From: Candidatus Omnitrophota bacterium
Lineage (GTDB): Bacteria > Omnitrophota > JACPQZ01
DNA: 34,927 nucleotides
NCBI GenBank assembly: GCA_016190205.1
Contig: JACPQZ010000057.1
Location: forward strand, 1-34,927
Direction of reading: 5' to 3'
The notes beneath the pieces were generated by a model. The model saw nothing but the letters and a program-made list of their open reading frames with translations, searched no databases and was not told where the DNA came from. This document shows positions 1-8,735 of this stretch, in pieces. A program made the translations under genes and the position numbers. The number at the start of each line of letters is the position of its first letter. The first letter of the stretch is position 1.

Positions 1-694
1 AACGGTCCTTGAGATCCGCCTCCCGGTACGCGGTACGCGGGGACAGGATGACCGTCTCCTTCAGATATAAATTCTGGGTGTCAATCGTGACACGCTGATT
101 CACGTTGACGTGAGGATAACGATTGGGGAAACAGTCCACTGTGCCTCCCCCGTCCGCCAGGTTGGTGGTGACGATGAACCCCATATAAAGGTCAGATGCC
201 CGGGAAAGGTCCAGCCCCAGGGCGACAAAATCTTTGGTCTCCTGAATCGTGGAGGGCTCGATGACCGGCATATAGAGGTGCTGAAAGGCATACCGGGAGT
301 CGGCCGGCACCTGCGTGGAATCGGACCAGGGATCATCCCCCACCACAATGAGGGCCCCGCCTTTCTTGCCGTATTTCGAGAGGTTTCCCAGGGCCAGGGC
401 ATCCATGGCCACGTGCAGCCCCACACTCTTCATGACCGTCATGGCGCGGATGTCATGCATCTGCGAGCCGTTGACCATGGCCGCGCTCAAGGCTTCGTTG
501 TTGGCCATGGTCGCGCAAATACCTTTTTCCTTCAAGAGTTCGCCGTTGGCCGTAAGTGAATCGAAAAAGGCCGCTACGGGTGACCCCGGATAGCCGGTCA
601 TGAGTCCCACTCCAGCCTCGAGCCCGCCTTTGAGCAGAAGCTCATTGCCCGTGAAGACCTGCAAACCTTCAGACTGCAAGAACCGTTCGTCCAT
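1..694 (-). CDS. Partial indolepyruvate/2-oxoacid:ferredoxin oxidoreductase alpha-like subunit (runs off the left edge)
   Basis: Open frame from ATG at 694 to the window edge without a stop (hence absent from the ORF track): MDERFLQSEGLQVFTGNELLLKGGLEAGVGLMTGYPGSPVAAFFD...MANNEALSAAMVNGSQMHDIRAMTVMKSVGLHVAMDALALG...VVGDDPWSDSTQVPADSRYAF; IorA-like GYPGSP and DDP...S.Q...DSR motifs. Confidence 0.8.
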   Translation of the reverse strand, partial: MDERFLQSEGLQVFTGNELLLKGGLEAGVGLMTGYPGSPVAAFFDSLTANGELLKEKGICATMANNEALSAAMVNGSQMHDIRAMTVMKSVGLHVAMDALALGNLSKYGKKGGALIVVGDDPWSDSTQVPADSRYAFQHLYMPVIEPSTIQETKDFVALGLDLSRASDLYMGFIVTTNLADGGGTVDCFPNRYPHVNVNQRVTIDTQNLYLKETVILSPRTAYREADLKDR

Positions 695-700
695 GACTCC

Positions 701-1537
701 TCAAACCTTCTGCCGGATGTTGAGATTTAATTTTTCATGCAGGAGCTGCCAGTACGAGCGCTTGGGGCTCTTGACGAGTCTCACCTTAAAAGGCGCGCGC
801 TCAATCCTGACGCGGGCGCGGGGCTTAAGCCTCTGCCCCCTCTGCCCGTCGATCGTGAGCCCCACCTCTGTCGCTTCGTCCCCCACGCCGATCTCAATCG
901 CGTGCCCCGCCGACAATACAATGGGGCGGTTCGAAAGCGTGTGAGGACAAATGGGATTAATGATGACCGCCTCCATGCCGGGATGTACGATGGGGCCCCC
1001 GCACGAAAGCGAATGCGCCGTCGAGCCGGTAGCCGTTGCCACGATAACCCCGTCACTCTGATAACACGCCACGCGCTCCCCGTCTACCCGTACGTCCAAT
1101 TTAAGGATGCGGGCCAAGGCCCCCCGGTTTACGACCACGTCGTTTAAGGCGTAATATTTCCTGCCCTGGGGCAGGACCGTGGCCTGAATGGGAAGCCGCT
1201 CGGACTCCTGGTATCGCCCTTCCAAAACCCGCGACAATACGGAAAAAAGCTCCTTCGTTGAGACCTCTGTGAGAAATCCCAGCCCCCCCAGGTTGACGCC
1301 CAGGATGGGGGGATTCCATGCAGGGCTCAAGTGCTGGACAGTGCTCAAGAGGGTGCCGTCTCCCCCCAGGGCAATGACGAGATCAGACCTCCGGATGACC
1401 TGGCCGCGGGGCGTCCTTAAGTCATCATGCACCCTGACCCCCCTCTTCCGAAGCCACGTGATGAGGGCCTTCCTCATGCGCTTGGCATCAGGCTTCGCGG
1501 CGTTCATGGAAAGCCCTACGTTTTTAAAGTGAGGCAT
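701..1537 (-). CDS. nadK: NAD kinase
   Basis: ALGGDGTLLSTVQHL, GVNLGGLGFLTEV, DGVIVATATGSTAHSLSCGGPIVHP motifs; likely start is the internal ATG at 1537 (MPHFKNVGLSMN) with a purine-rich SD (ggagaaggtgaagtcATG), overlapping dxs by 22 nt. Confidence 0.93.
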   Translation of the reverse strand: MPHFKNVGLSMNAAKPDAKRMRKALITWLRKRGVRVHDDLRTPRGQVIRRSDLVIALGGDGTLLSTVQHLSPAWNPPILGVNLGGLGFLTEVSTKELFSVLSRVLEGRYQESERLPIQATVLPQGRKYYALNDVVVNRGALARILKLDVRVDGERVACYQSDGVIVATATGSTAHSLSCGGPIVHPGMEAVIINPICPHTLSNRPIVLSAGHAIEIGVGDEATEVGLTIDGQRGQRLKPRARVRIERAPFKVRLVKSPKRSYWQLLHEKLNLNIRQKV

Positions 1538-3402
1538 GACTTCACCTTCTCCATGATAGAGCGCGCGCTTAAGCCGCACTTCGTTAAGAGGAGCCCCCGC
1601 TCCCCGTGCTCCACAAACAGGTCCGGAAGCCCCATGCACTCGAGCTGTACGCCCCTCAACCGCTGGCGCGCCAGACTCAAGGCCACCTGCGCCCCGTATC
1701 CATTCAAAATCGAGTGTTCTTCCACCGTAATCACGTGGCTCACGCGGTGTGCTACCCGCGAGATAAGTTCATCATCCAGGGGCTTCACGAAACGGGCGTT
1801 GACGAGCACCGGATGAATCCCTTCCGCGTGGAGCGCCGTGACCGCCTCGCGCGCAGGGGCTACCATGCTCCCCAGCGCGAAGATGGCTACGTCCTCTCCC
1901 TCCTCAAGAACCTCGGCCCTGCCTATCTTAAGAATCTGCACGTCTCTTAACGAAACCCCCAGGCCCCGGGACTTGGGATACCGGATCGCAGAGGGATGAT
2001 TCAAGCTCAAGGCCGTGGCCAGCATATCCCGCAACTCCTGCTCGTCCTTGGGAGCCATGAGGTGCATGTTGGGGAGATTACCCAGAAATCCCAGGTCAAA
2101 GGCCCCGTGATGCTGGGGGCCGTCCTCTCCCACGAGCCCCGCGCGGTCGATGCAAAAAACGACGGGAAGGTCCTGCAGGCACACGTCGTGAATCACTTGA
2201 TCCACAGCCCTCTGCATGAAGGTGGAATAGATGGCTGCGACCGGCCTCATGCCGCCCTTGGCGAGTCCTGCCGCAAAGGCCGTGGCAAACTGCTCCGCAA
2301 TCCCCACGTCGAAGAAGCGCTCTGGAAAGGCCTCGGCAAATTTGTCGAGACCCGTCCCGTCCGGCATGGCCGCTGTAATCGCCACGATCCGCGGGTCCCG
2401 CGTGGCGAGCTCAATCAGGGCTTCGCTAAAAACCTCCGTATACGACATCACGTTATACGACCCCGAGGGCCGGCTCACTCCGGTTAGCTTGTCGAAGGGC
2501 TTCGCCCCATGAAACTTGTAGGCATTTTTTTCCGCAGGGGGGTAGCCCTTGCCCTTCTTGGTCAACACGTGCACCAGGACCGGACGGTCCATCTTGAGGG
2601 CATTCGTCAGCGTGGATCTCAAGATATTCATATCGTGACCGTCGATGGGGCCCAGGTAACGGAACCCCAGCTCTTCAAAGATAATTCCCGGCACGAGGAG
2701 GTTTTTCATGGCCTCTTCGAAACGCTTGGCTGCCGTGAGCATGGACCCGCCTACCAGGGGGATGTGCTTAAGAAAAGTCTCGAGTTCCTTGCGCAGGCGG
2801 TTATAGAGGGGGGTACTCAAGACCCGGCTCAAATAATTGGAAATAGCCCCCACGTTCTTCGCAATGGACATCTCGTTGTCATTTAAGACGAGGAGCATCC
2901 TTCTTTTCAGATGCCCCGCATTGTTGAGTCCTTCAAACGCGAGCCCGCCCGTCAATCCGCCGTCTCCAATCACGGCCACGACGCGGCGGTCGGTCTCATG
3001 CTTAAACTCGCGGGCCATGGTTAACCCCGTCATATGCGCGATGGAAGGCGAGGCGTGAGAGGTCATGAAGGGGTCGTGCTCGCTCTCCTTGGGATCGGGA
3101 TACCCGCTGATCCCCCCGAACTGCTTCAAGGTCGAGAAGCGCTCATACCGGCCCGTCAGGATCTTGTGCGGATACGACTGATGCCCGATGTCCCAGATCA
3201 AGGTGTCCCTCGGAGAGTCCAGGATATAATGAAGCACGAGGGCGAGTTCCACCACTCCCAGATTGGGCGCAAAATGCCCTCCCACTCGCGAGACCGTGTC
3301 TATGATGGTCTCGCGGATTTCACGGGCCACCTGCGGCAGTTCCTCAAACGGGATTTCTTTAAGATCCGCCGGGGAATGAATGCGCGGCAAATAAACGGCC
3401 AT
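1516..3402 (-). CDS. dxs: 1-deoxy-D-xylulose-5-phosphate synthase
   Basis: 628 aa; GHQSYPHKILTGR, GDGGLTGGLAFEGLNNAG, GPIDGHD, EDGPQHHGAFDLGFL, typical DXS motifs. Confidence 0.97.
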   Translation of the reverse strand: MAVYLPRIHSPADLKEIPFEELPQVAREIRETIIDTVSRVGGHFAPNLGVVELALVLHYILDSPRDTLIWDIGHQSYPHKILTGRYERFSTLKQFGGISGYPDPKESEHDPFMTSHASPSIAHMTGLTMAREFKHETDRRVVAVIGDGGLTGGLAFEGLNNAGHLKRRMLLVLNDNEMSIAKNVGAISNYLSRVLSTPLYNRLRKELETFLKHIPLVGGSMLTAAKRFEEAMKNLLVPGIIFEELGFRYLGPIDGHDMNILRSTLTNALKMDRPVLVHVLTKKGKGYPPAEKNAYKFHGAKPFDKLTGVSRPSGSYNVMSYTEVFSEALIELATRDPRIVAITAAMPDGTGLDKFAEAFPERFFDVGIAEQFATAFAAGLAKGGMRPVAAIYSTFMQRAVDQVIHDVCLQDLPVVFCIDRAGLVGEDGPQHHGAFDLGFLGNLPNMHLMAPKDEQELRDMLATALSLNHPSAIRYPKSRGLGVSLRDVQILKIGRAEVLEEGEDVAIFALGSMVAPAREAVTALHAEGIHPVLVNARFVKPLDDELISRVAHRVSHVITVEEHSILNGYGAQVALSLARQRLRGVQLECMGLPDLFVEHGERGLLLTKCGLSARSIMEKVKSCLTLKT

Positions 3403-3405
3403 GGG

Positions 3406-4224
3406 TCAATTCTCCCTCACCAGCACACGGTCCGCAATGGCAGCCAGGACGCCGGCCCTGTCTTGAAGAAACGTAAGCTCGTCTTTAGCCTTCGCAATGA
3501 AAGCCCGCGCCTCTTCGCGCGTGGCTTCGGGGCCGCGGGTCCTTGCAAATCCCTCATGGTCCAGGATGTCATCTGTCATTTGGAACGCGAAGCCCAGATA
3601 TTCCCCGTAGCGCGTGAGCGAAGCAAGACTTTCGGGAGAGGCCCCCGCCGCCATCCCGCCCACACGCACGCTCGCGGCAATGAGCTGGCCCGTCTTATGC
3701 GTGTAAATATACTCGATCGTCGGCTGATCCATCTCCCCCCCGCGGCTCAAAACATCCACGGTCTGACCCCCCACCATCCCTAAGCTTCCGATACGCGCGC
3801 TCACTTCGCGAATGACCGCGAGAGATGTCGCCATGTCATCGGCACGAGACATGAGCTCAAAGGCAAACGTCAGGAGGGCGTCGCCCGCCAAAATCGCGAT
3901 GGCCTCTCCGAATTTTTTGTGACAACTGGGCTGACCGCGCCGAAAGGCATCGTTATCCATGGCAGGCAAATCGTCATGGACCAGGGAATAGGCATGGACG
4001 ATTTCCAGCGCCGCCGCAAACGGCAGGCAGGCCTCTTTTTGGCCTCCGCAGGCCTCGCTCGCCGATAAAGCCAGGATGGGTCTTAAGCGCTTTCCCCCCG
4101 GAAAGAGCGCATACAGCATCGCCTCGTGTATCTGGGGGGGGTAATGGCTCCTGGAGGGAAGTTTCTCCCGTAAATAAGCGTCAATCCGCTTTTTTTCCGC
4201 CTCGAGGTACACGTCAAGCTTCAC
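3406..4224 (-). CDS. ispA: Polyprenyl (farnesyl/geranylgeranyl) diphosphate synthase
   Basis: GGKRLRPIL, first Asp-rich motif HDDLPAMDND, second Asp-rich region FQMTDDILD. Confidence 0.94.
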   Translation of the reverse strand: MKLDVYLEAEKKRIDAYLREKLPSRSHYPPQIHEAMLYALFPGGKRLRPILALSASEACGGQKEACLPFAAALEIVHAYSLVHDDLPAMDNDAFRRGQPSCHKKFGEAIAILAGDALLTFAFELMSRADDMATSLAVIREVSARIGSLGMVGGQTVDVLSRGGEMDQPTIEYIYTHKTGQLIAASVRVGGMAAGASPESLASLTRYGEYLGFAFQMTDDILDHEGFARTRGPEATREEARAFIAKAKDELTFLQDRAGVLAAIADRVLVREN

Positions 4225-5009
4225 GATTCGAGCGCCTTTTCCACCCTCCGGATGGACACGGCCGAGCCATTCTGGGCATCCACTTCAATGAGCGCCCCCA
4301 TGAGCCGCGCGTCCTCCTGGGCCACATTGAGCCTACGGGGCATCTGGGTGAGGAACCGCTCCAGCACAGGCCGAATCTCGCGCCCCAGGACAGAATGGTA
4401 CGGCCCCGTCATGCCCGCGTCAGTCAGGTAGGCCGTCCCCTTGGGCAGGATCTTTTCGTCGGCGGTCTGGACATGGGTGTGACTCCCCACAATGGCGCTC
4501 ACGCGCCCGTCGAGGTACCAGCCTAGGGCAATCTTCTCGGAGGTAGCTTCAGCGTGGATGTCCACGACGATCACCTTAATCCTGGAGGGCAGGGCCTTAA
4601 GCTCCCGGTCCACCGTGCGGAAGGGACAGAGGAAATGCGGCGCCATAAACACGCGGCCGCAGAGATTGATCACCGCCGCCTCGCCCCCGCCCCGTGTCCC
4701 GATGACGGCCGTGCCTGACCCCGGACAGCCGTCCGGGTAATTGGCGGGTCTCAAGACGCGGTGGTTCGAGCGCATGACGGGAAGGATCTCTTCTTTGTCC
4801 CACGCGTGGTCTCCGTTCGTCAGGACATCCACCCCCGATTTCATAAGGTCATGGGCCGTCTCCGGGGTGAGCCCCCTCCCCCCCGCGACGTTCTCTGCGT
4901 TGGCCACGACCAAGTCCAGGGCCTCTTCCTCACGCAGCCGCGGGACCCATTTCTGGATGACGTCCCGTCCCGGCTTTCCCACCACGTCACCGAGCATCAA
5001 TATTTTCAT
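4221..5009 (-). CDS. YmdB-family metallophosphoesterase
   Basis: MKILMLGDVVGKPGRD, ANAENVAGGRGLTPETA, TNGDHAWDKEEI, HAEATSEKIALGWYLDGRVSAIVGSHTHVQTADEKILPKGTAYLTDAGMTGPY; typical neighbour of rny. Confidence 0.93.
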   Translation of the reverse strand: MKILMLGDVVGKPGRDVIQKWVPRLREEEALDLVVANAENVAGGRGLTPETAHDLMKSGVDVLTNGDHAWDKEEILPVMRSNHRVLRPANYPDGCPGSGTAVIGTRGGGEAAVINLCGRVFMAPHFLCPFRTVDRELKALPSRIKVIVVDIHAEATSEKIALGWYLDGRVSAIVGSHTHVQTADEKILPKGTAYLTDAGMTGPYHSVLGREIRPVLERFLTQMPRRLNVAQEDARLMGALIEVDAQNGSAVSIRRVEKALES

Positions 5010-5020
5010 AAATAACTCCG

Positions 5021-6694
5021 TTAGGAAGGAAGAGAGAAGACCGCTGCGCTCGGAGGAGGGACGACTTTACTTCCCTCCTCCTTCCTCTCTCTTCCTTCCT
5101 CCCTCGTAACTTTTTTACTGTGCGCGTACTCAACGGAGCGCGTTTCACGAATGACCATCACCTTAATTTCTCCCGGGAACGAGAGCTCCTTCTGTATGCG
5201 CAGCGAGAGTTCCCTGGCAAGCACGTGGGTCTCGCCTTCCGCGACCTCGCCCGGACGGACGATGACCCTGATCTCGCGGCCCGCCTGGATCGCAAACGAT
5301 TTCTCGACCCCCTGAAAAGAATTCGCTATCTGCTCGAGTTTCTCGAGCCGCTTTAAATAACGCTCGGGGCTCTCGCCCCGCGCCCCGGGGCGCGCGGCGC
5401 TCAAGGCATCGCAAGCCTGACACAGGACGGCAAGGAGTGAACGGTCTTCACAGCCTTCGTCATCGTGGTGCCCTGCGATTCCCTCCACCACCGGAGGGCT
5501 CTCCCCATATTTCTTGGCGAGTTCCCCCCCGATGGCCGCATGGGTCCCCTCTACCTCGTGCGAGACCGCCTTGCCGACGTCATGCAATAGCCCGATGCGC
5601 TTGGCCAGGGCCACGTCCCAGTCCAGCTGGGCCGCCATATTGGCCATGAGGTGTGCCGTCTCCTTGGAGTGCTCCAGGACGTTCTGGCCGTAGCTCGTGC
5701 GAAACTTAAGACGTCCCAGGAGCTTGACTATTTCAGGGTGAAGATCATGGATGCCCAGCTCGAAAGCCGCCTTTTCCCCCTCCGTTCGTATAGATTCCTC
5801 GAGATCCCTGCGCGCTTCGATGACCGCCTCCTCCACACGGGCCGGGTGGATGCGTCCGTCCGCCACCAGCCTCTCCATGGCCATACGTGCCACCTGGCGG
5901 CGCGCCGGATCGAAAGCGGATATCAGCACGGTTGACGGCGCATCGTCAATGATAATGTCCACGCCGGCGGCCTTTTCGAGGGTGCGGATATTGCGCCCTT
6001 CCTTGCCGATCACGCGCGCCTTCATCTCATCGCTCGGAAGGTGGACCGGGGTCACGGTGATGTCGGCCGTGTGCTCGGTCGCAAAACGCTCGATCGCGGT
6101 CACGATTATCTCACGCGCCTCCGTCTTCGCCCGCTCGCGCGACGCCTGGACCGTCCTCTGGATAAGCCCATCCGCTTCGCGGCGGATGTCCCGTTCAATT
6201 TGGGCCAAATAGGTCTTGGCAGCTGCCTCTCGCGTCAGGCCTGACGTCTGCTCGAGCTTTCGCTGGGCCGCGTCCACCAGTTCCTGCGCTTTTTTCTCCC
6301 TAAGCGCAATTTCCTGTTCCTTTTGGGCAATAGCCGCTTCACGCCGCGCCACCTCGTCGGCCTTCCGGTCCATGAGATCCATGCGCTTATCGAGATTGAC
6401 TTCCTTTTGGAGAAGCCGCCTCTCGAACTGGGTCAGTTCCCGCTTGCGTTCTTCCGTCTCGTTCTCGAAATCGGCGCGTATCTTGTGCAACAAATCCTTA
6501 TGCTTGAGCTCTGCCTCTCTCTGCTCAAGGACAGCCCTTTCCCTGGCCTGCTCAAGAATCTCCTGGGCGCGCTCCTCCGCCTTACGGATATGCACCTCCG
6601 CGACGTAACGCCGGAAGAGATAACCGAGCCATGCGCCCGCCACAACGGAAATCATAAGTGCAGGCAGGAGATAAGGTAATGAAAAGTCGCCCAT
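5021..6694 (-). CDS. rny: Ribonuclease Y
   Basis: N-terminal TM, long coiled coil, KH domain (EMKARVIGKEGRNIRTLEKAAGVDIIIDDAP), HD domain (GLLHDVGKAVSHEVEGTHAAIG), IKVMVIRETRSVEYA near the C-terminus; followed by an atypical low-complexity tail. Confidence 0.96.
   Translation of the reverse strand: MGDFSLPYLLPALMISVVAGAWLGYLFRRYVAEVHIRKAEERAQEILEQARERAVLEQREAELKHKDLLHKIRADFENETEERKRELTQFERRLLQKEVNLDKRMDLMDRKADEVARREAAIAQKEQEIALREKKAQELVDAAQRKLEQTSGLTREAAAKTYLAQIERDIRREADGLIQRTVQASRERAKTEAREIIVTAIERFATEHTADITVTPVHLPSDEMKARVIGKEGRNIRTLEKAAGVDIIIDDAPSTVLISAFDPARRQVARMAMERLVADGRIHPARVEEAVIEARRDLEESIRTEGEKAAFELGIHDLHPEIVKLLGRLKFRTSYGQNVLEHSKETAHLMANMAAQLDWDVALAKRIGLLHDVGKAVSHEVEGTHAAIGGELAKKYGESPPVVEGIAGHHDDEGCEDRSLLAVLCQACDALSAARPGARGESPERYLKRLEKLEQIANSFQGVEKSFAIQAGREIRVIVRPGEVAEGETHVLARELSLRIQKELSFPGEIKVMVIRETRSVEYAHSKKVTREEGRERKEEGSKVVPPPSAAVFSLPS
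5023..5104. repeat. Hairpin plus heptamer tract at the 3' end of rny
   Basis: aggaaggaagagagaaga (5023-5040) vs tcctctctcttccttcct (5083-5100), 17/18 complementary; inner ggaggaggga (5052-5061)/tccctcctcc (5072-5081) perfect; right side parses as cttccct|cctcctt|cctctct|cttcctt|cctccct (5070-5104). Confidence 0.88.
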
Positions 6695-6734
6695 ATGGAT
6701 CCCTATAGCTCTTATAGGTTATATTAAACCAATT

Positions 6735-6763
6735 ATTTTAACATCCGTGCGGGTTGAAATCAA
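6735..6763 (-). promoter_or_regulatory. Putative sigma70-type promoter for the rny operon (TTGATT-N17-TAAAAT)
   Basis: Minus-strand TTGATT (6763-6758), 17-nt spacer, TAAAAT (6740-6735), about 40 nt upstream of the rny ATG; the -35 overlaps the 3' end of the upstream gene. Confidence 0.5.
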
Positions 6764-7308
6764 CCGGCAATGATCTCGTGCACGCGGGCGTCATGGGGTT
6801 TTCGCGGAAGGCGCGCAACACGCTGACAGCGGAAGGCCAGGCCGACCACCTTTGTGCCGCGTTTGAGCGATTTCAAGAAGCGGTCATAGTAGCCGCCGCC
6901 CCGGCCCAGGCGTGTTCCGCCTAAATCAAAGGCCAGGGCGGGGCACAGCACAAGATCAAGCTGGGATTTTCGCATGCGAGGGAGCTTTTCGCCTGGCTCC
7001 ATAATGCCAAACGGCCCTTTGACTAGATCACGTTTCAAGTCGTGGATCTCGCGGATGAACATGCGGCCCTTAGCCGTTCCAATGCAGGGAAGCGCCACGC
7101 GCTTACCAAGTTTAAGCGCCCTGCGAATGGCTGGAAACGTATCTACCTCATCCCGCAGGGCAGCATAAAACAGCACTGTACTCGCGTCCTGGAATGCACT
7201 GATTCGATAAAGCTTCTTGAGCACCCTTACCGACGCATGCCTCCGGCCTACGGCAGTCATCCGACCCAGCCGCTTTTTCATCTCCTGGCGCCATTCCCTC
7301 TTAGTCAC
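6760..7308 (-). CDS. 5-formyltetrahydrofolate cyclo-ligase family protein
   Basis: MTKREWRQEMKKRL..., ATP-binding LGRGGGYYDRFL motif, ~180 aa. Confidence 0.9.
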   Translation of the reverse strand: MTKREWRQEMKKRLGRMTAVGRRHASVRVLKKLYRISAFQDASTVLFYAALRDEVDTFPAIRRALKLGKRVALPCIGTAKGRMFIREIHDLKRDLVKGPFGIMEPGEKLPRMRKSQLDLVLCPALAFDLGGTRLGRGGGYYDRFLKSLKRGTKVVGLAFRCQRVARLPRKPHDARVHEIIAG

Positions 7309-7356
7309 TCACCTTCTCCATAGTGAAATGCCCGTCTTGTCCCCCTCGGCCTCGTA

Positions 7357-7547
7357 CGGGCCGATCTCAAGCATCCGGGATTCAGCACCCGGGGCCGGCA
7401 CCCTTCTCCGCGAAACGCTCGGGCCCCAGCGTGGCCCTCGCTCTGCATTTTTTGCGCACCGCAAACTTCCTGACGAGACGGCGGACCCTGCTGCGCAAAA
7501 AATGAGGTTCGCTCCGAAGGGCGCCGCCCCCGGCTGCGATCGGCCCG
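7357..7547. repeat. Large nested imperfect palindrome (element A)
   Basis: cgggccgatc (7357-7366)/gatcggcccg (7538-7547); ccggggccggcacccttctccgcgaa (7389-7414)/ttcgctccgaagggcgccgcccccgg (7508-7533), 21/26 complementary; gcattttttgcgca (7445-7458)/tgcgcaaaaaatga (7492-7505). Confidence 0.85.
7493..7526 (+). repeat. Copy 1 of a 34-nt dispersed repeat (gcgcaaaaaatgaggttcgctccgaagggcgccg)
   Basis: Identical over 34 nt to 17784-17817; forms the right arm of element A. Confidence 0.9.
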
Positions 7548-7587
7548 CTCACCTTCAACATCTGTCCCATCCAGTTGAAAGGGAAAT

Positions 7588-7854
7588 GCCCGGCTCGGCC
7601 CCTGCAGGCCGCTTCGGCTGTTTTAGGTGTTCTCCGCAGACGGCGAGGGAAAGAGAACGGCTGCTGTTTGAGGCCCGATTCGAGCGCGATCCGCCGCAGG
7701 CGGAAAAATCAGCCAGTGAGCTGATTTTGGAAGCGCGAGTGCTTAATCGGGCCGAGTTCAGCCGTTCCCCGAGCCGGCCAGGAGAACACCGACCCCCTGC
7801 ATGCTTGGTGGTACGGGGGGAAAACAGACGGCGGCCAAAGGGGATGAGCCGGGC
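7588..7854. repeat. Large nested multi-arm palindrome (element B)
   Basis: Outer arms 7588-7624 vs 7821-7854; ggtgttctcc (7626-7635)/ggagaacacc (7781-7790) perfect; gaacggctg (7655-7663)/cagccgttc (7759-7767); gcccgatt (7673-7680)/aatcgggc (7745-7752); internal hairpins ccgcc-gca-ggcgg (7691-7703) and aaaatcagc-cagtga-gctgatttt (7705-7728). Confidence 0.88.
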
Positions 7855-7916
7855 CTTTCTAAATTGCGGGCCCGGCTCCGTGTCGCTCGGTGTAAGTGTG
7901 GTATGATAGATGAGGT

Positions 7917-8282
7917 ATGGCAGGAGAAGAGTTAGAGTTTATTTGTAAGGCCGACGAGGTCAAGGAGCGCGCGAGCGTTAAGTTCGCTTTTAGGCAGGGG
8001 GAGCTTGAGATCGAGGGTTTTTTAATCCGCATGGACGGCAAGTTCTACGCCTACGTCAACGAGTGCGCGCATCTCCCCATGAGCATGGACTGGGGAGACA
8101 ACGACTTTTTTACCCAGGATGGGGGCCGGCTCATGTGCAAGACCCACGGGGCGGTGTATGTTCCCGAGACGGGCCTGTGCGTGGACGGGCCCTGCCCCGG
8201 CCGCTCGCTCGTTCCCATTCCCATTGAAGTCAAGGACGGCTCCATTTGGCGCATCAAGAGGAGGATCCCGCGGGACATATGA
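7917..8282 (+). CDS. Rieske [2Fe-2S] domain protein
   Basis: Cluster-binding motifs CAHL (C-x-H) and CKTHGA (C-x2-H) in NECAHLPMSMDWGDNDFFTQDGGRLMCKTHGAVYVPETGLCVDGPCPGRSL. Confidence 0.88.
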   Translation: MAGEELEFICKADEVKERASVKFAFRQGELEIEGFLIRMDGKFYAYVNECAHLPMSMDWGDNDFFTQDGGRLMCKTHGAVYVPETGLCVDGPCPGRSLVPIPIEVKDGSIWRIKRRIPRDI

Positions 8283-8722
8283 AGCAGAGTGAAGAGGGCG
8301 CGAAGACCGACAAGAAAAAGAAGCGATTTATCGAAGCCTGCTGTGCCGTAATCGAGCGTGACGGAAAGATCCTCATCACCCAGCGCAAGGCCGACGACAC
8401 CATGGGGCTTCACTGGGAATTTCCGGGCGGCAAGATCGAGCCGGGGGAAAGTCTGGAATCCTGCCTCGTGCGGGAGATCGAGGAGGAGATCAATATCGTT
8501 ATCCGGGTTCGGGATTTTTTCAAGATGATCGAATATGAGTATGCCGAGTTCCGCATCCGGCTTCACTTTTTCCGCTGTGCGCTGGTGTCGGGAGAGGCCG
8601 AGGCGGTGGATTGCAAAGAAGTCCGCTGGGTGAAACCCTCAGAGCTTACCCAGTACCGGTTTCCGCCCGCCTCAAGCCCCATCGTAAGCGAACTCATGAG
8701 AACCGGCAGTGAAACTTTTTAG
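8279..8722 (+). CDS. NUDIX hydrolase (MutT/8-oxo-dGTPase-like)
   Basis: Nudix box GGKIEPGESLESCLVREIEEEINI; the ATG at 8279 overlaps the upstream stop (ATGA). Confidence 0.92.
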   Translation: MKQSEEGAKTDKKKKRFIEACCAVIERDGKILITQRKADDTMGLHWEFPGGKIEPGESLESCLVREIEEEINIVIRVRDFFKMIEYEYAEFRIRLHFFRCALVSGEAEAVDCKEVRWVKPSELTQYRFPPASSPIVSELMRTGSETF

Positions 8723-8735
8723 CTGACCTAAGACT

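Noticed and set aside
100-559. ORFs 100-426 (-) and 110-559 (+)
   Set aside because: Both are alternative frames of the IorA-like partial CDS, which stays open from 694 to the edge.
3034-3783. 249-aa plus-strand ORF opposite dxs/ispA
   Set aside because: Antisense to two confidently identified genes; no family features.
5023-5104. Rho-independent terminator
   Set aside because: Minus-strand hairpin is not followed by a U-tract before ymdB and lies inside the rny coding frame; the plus strand has ttttttact downstream, but no plus-strand gene ends here.
7357-7547. Calling element A as 6S RNA outright
   Set aside because: Position and rod shape fit, but no 6S central-bubble sequence was recognised and a partial copy occurs elsewhere; kept only as a hypothesis.
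7382-7570. 62-aa minus-strand ORF in element A (MGQMLKVSGPIAAGGG...)
   Set aside because: Lies wholly within the inverted repeat; best explained as repeat sequence.
7217-7906. 229-aa plus-strand ORF across the palindromic region
   Set aside because: Overlaps the 5' end of the 5-FCL gene and spans nested palindromes; the translation has no protein-like signature.
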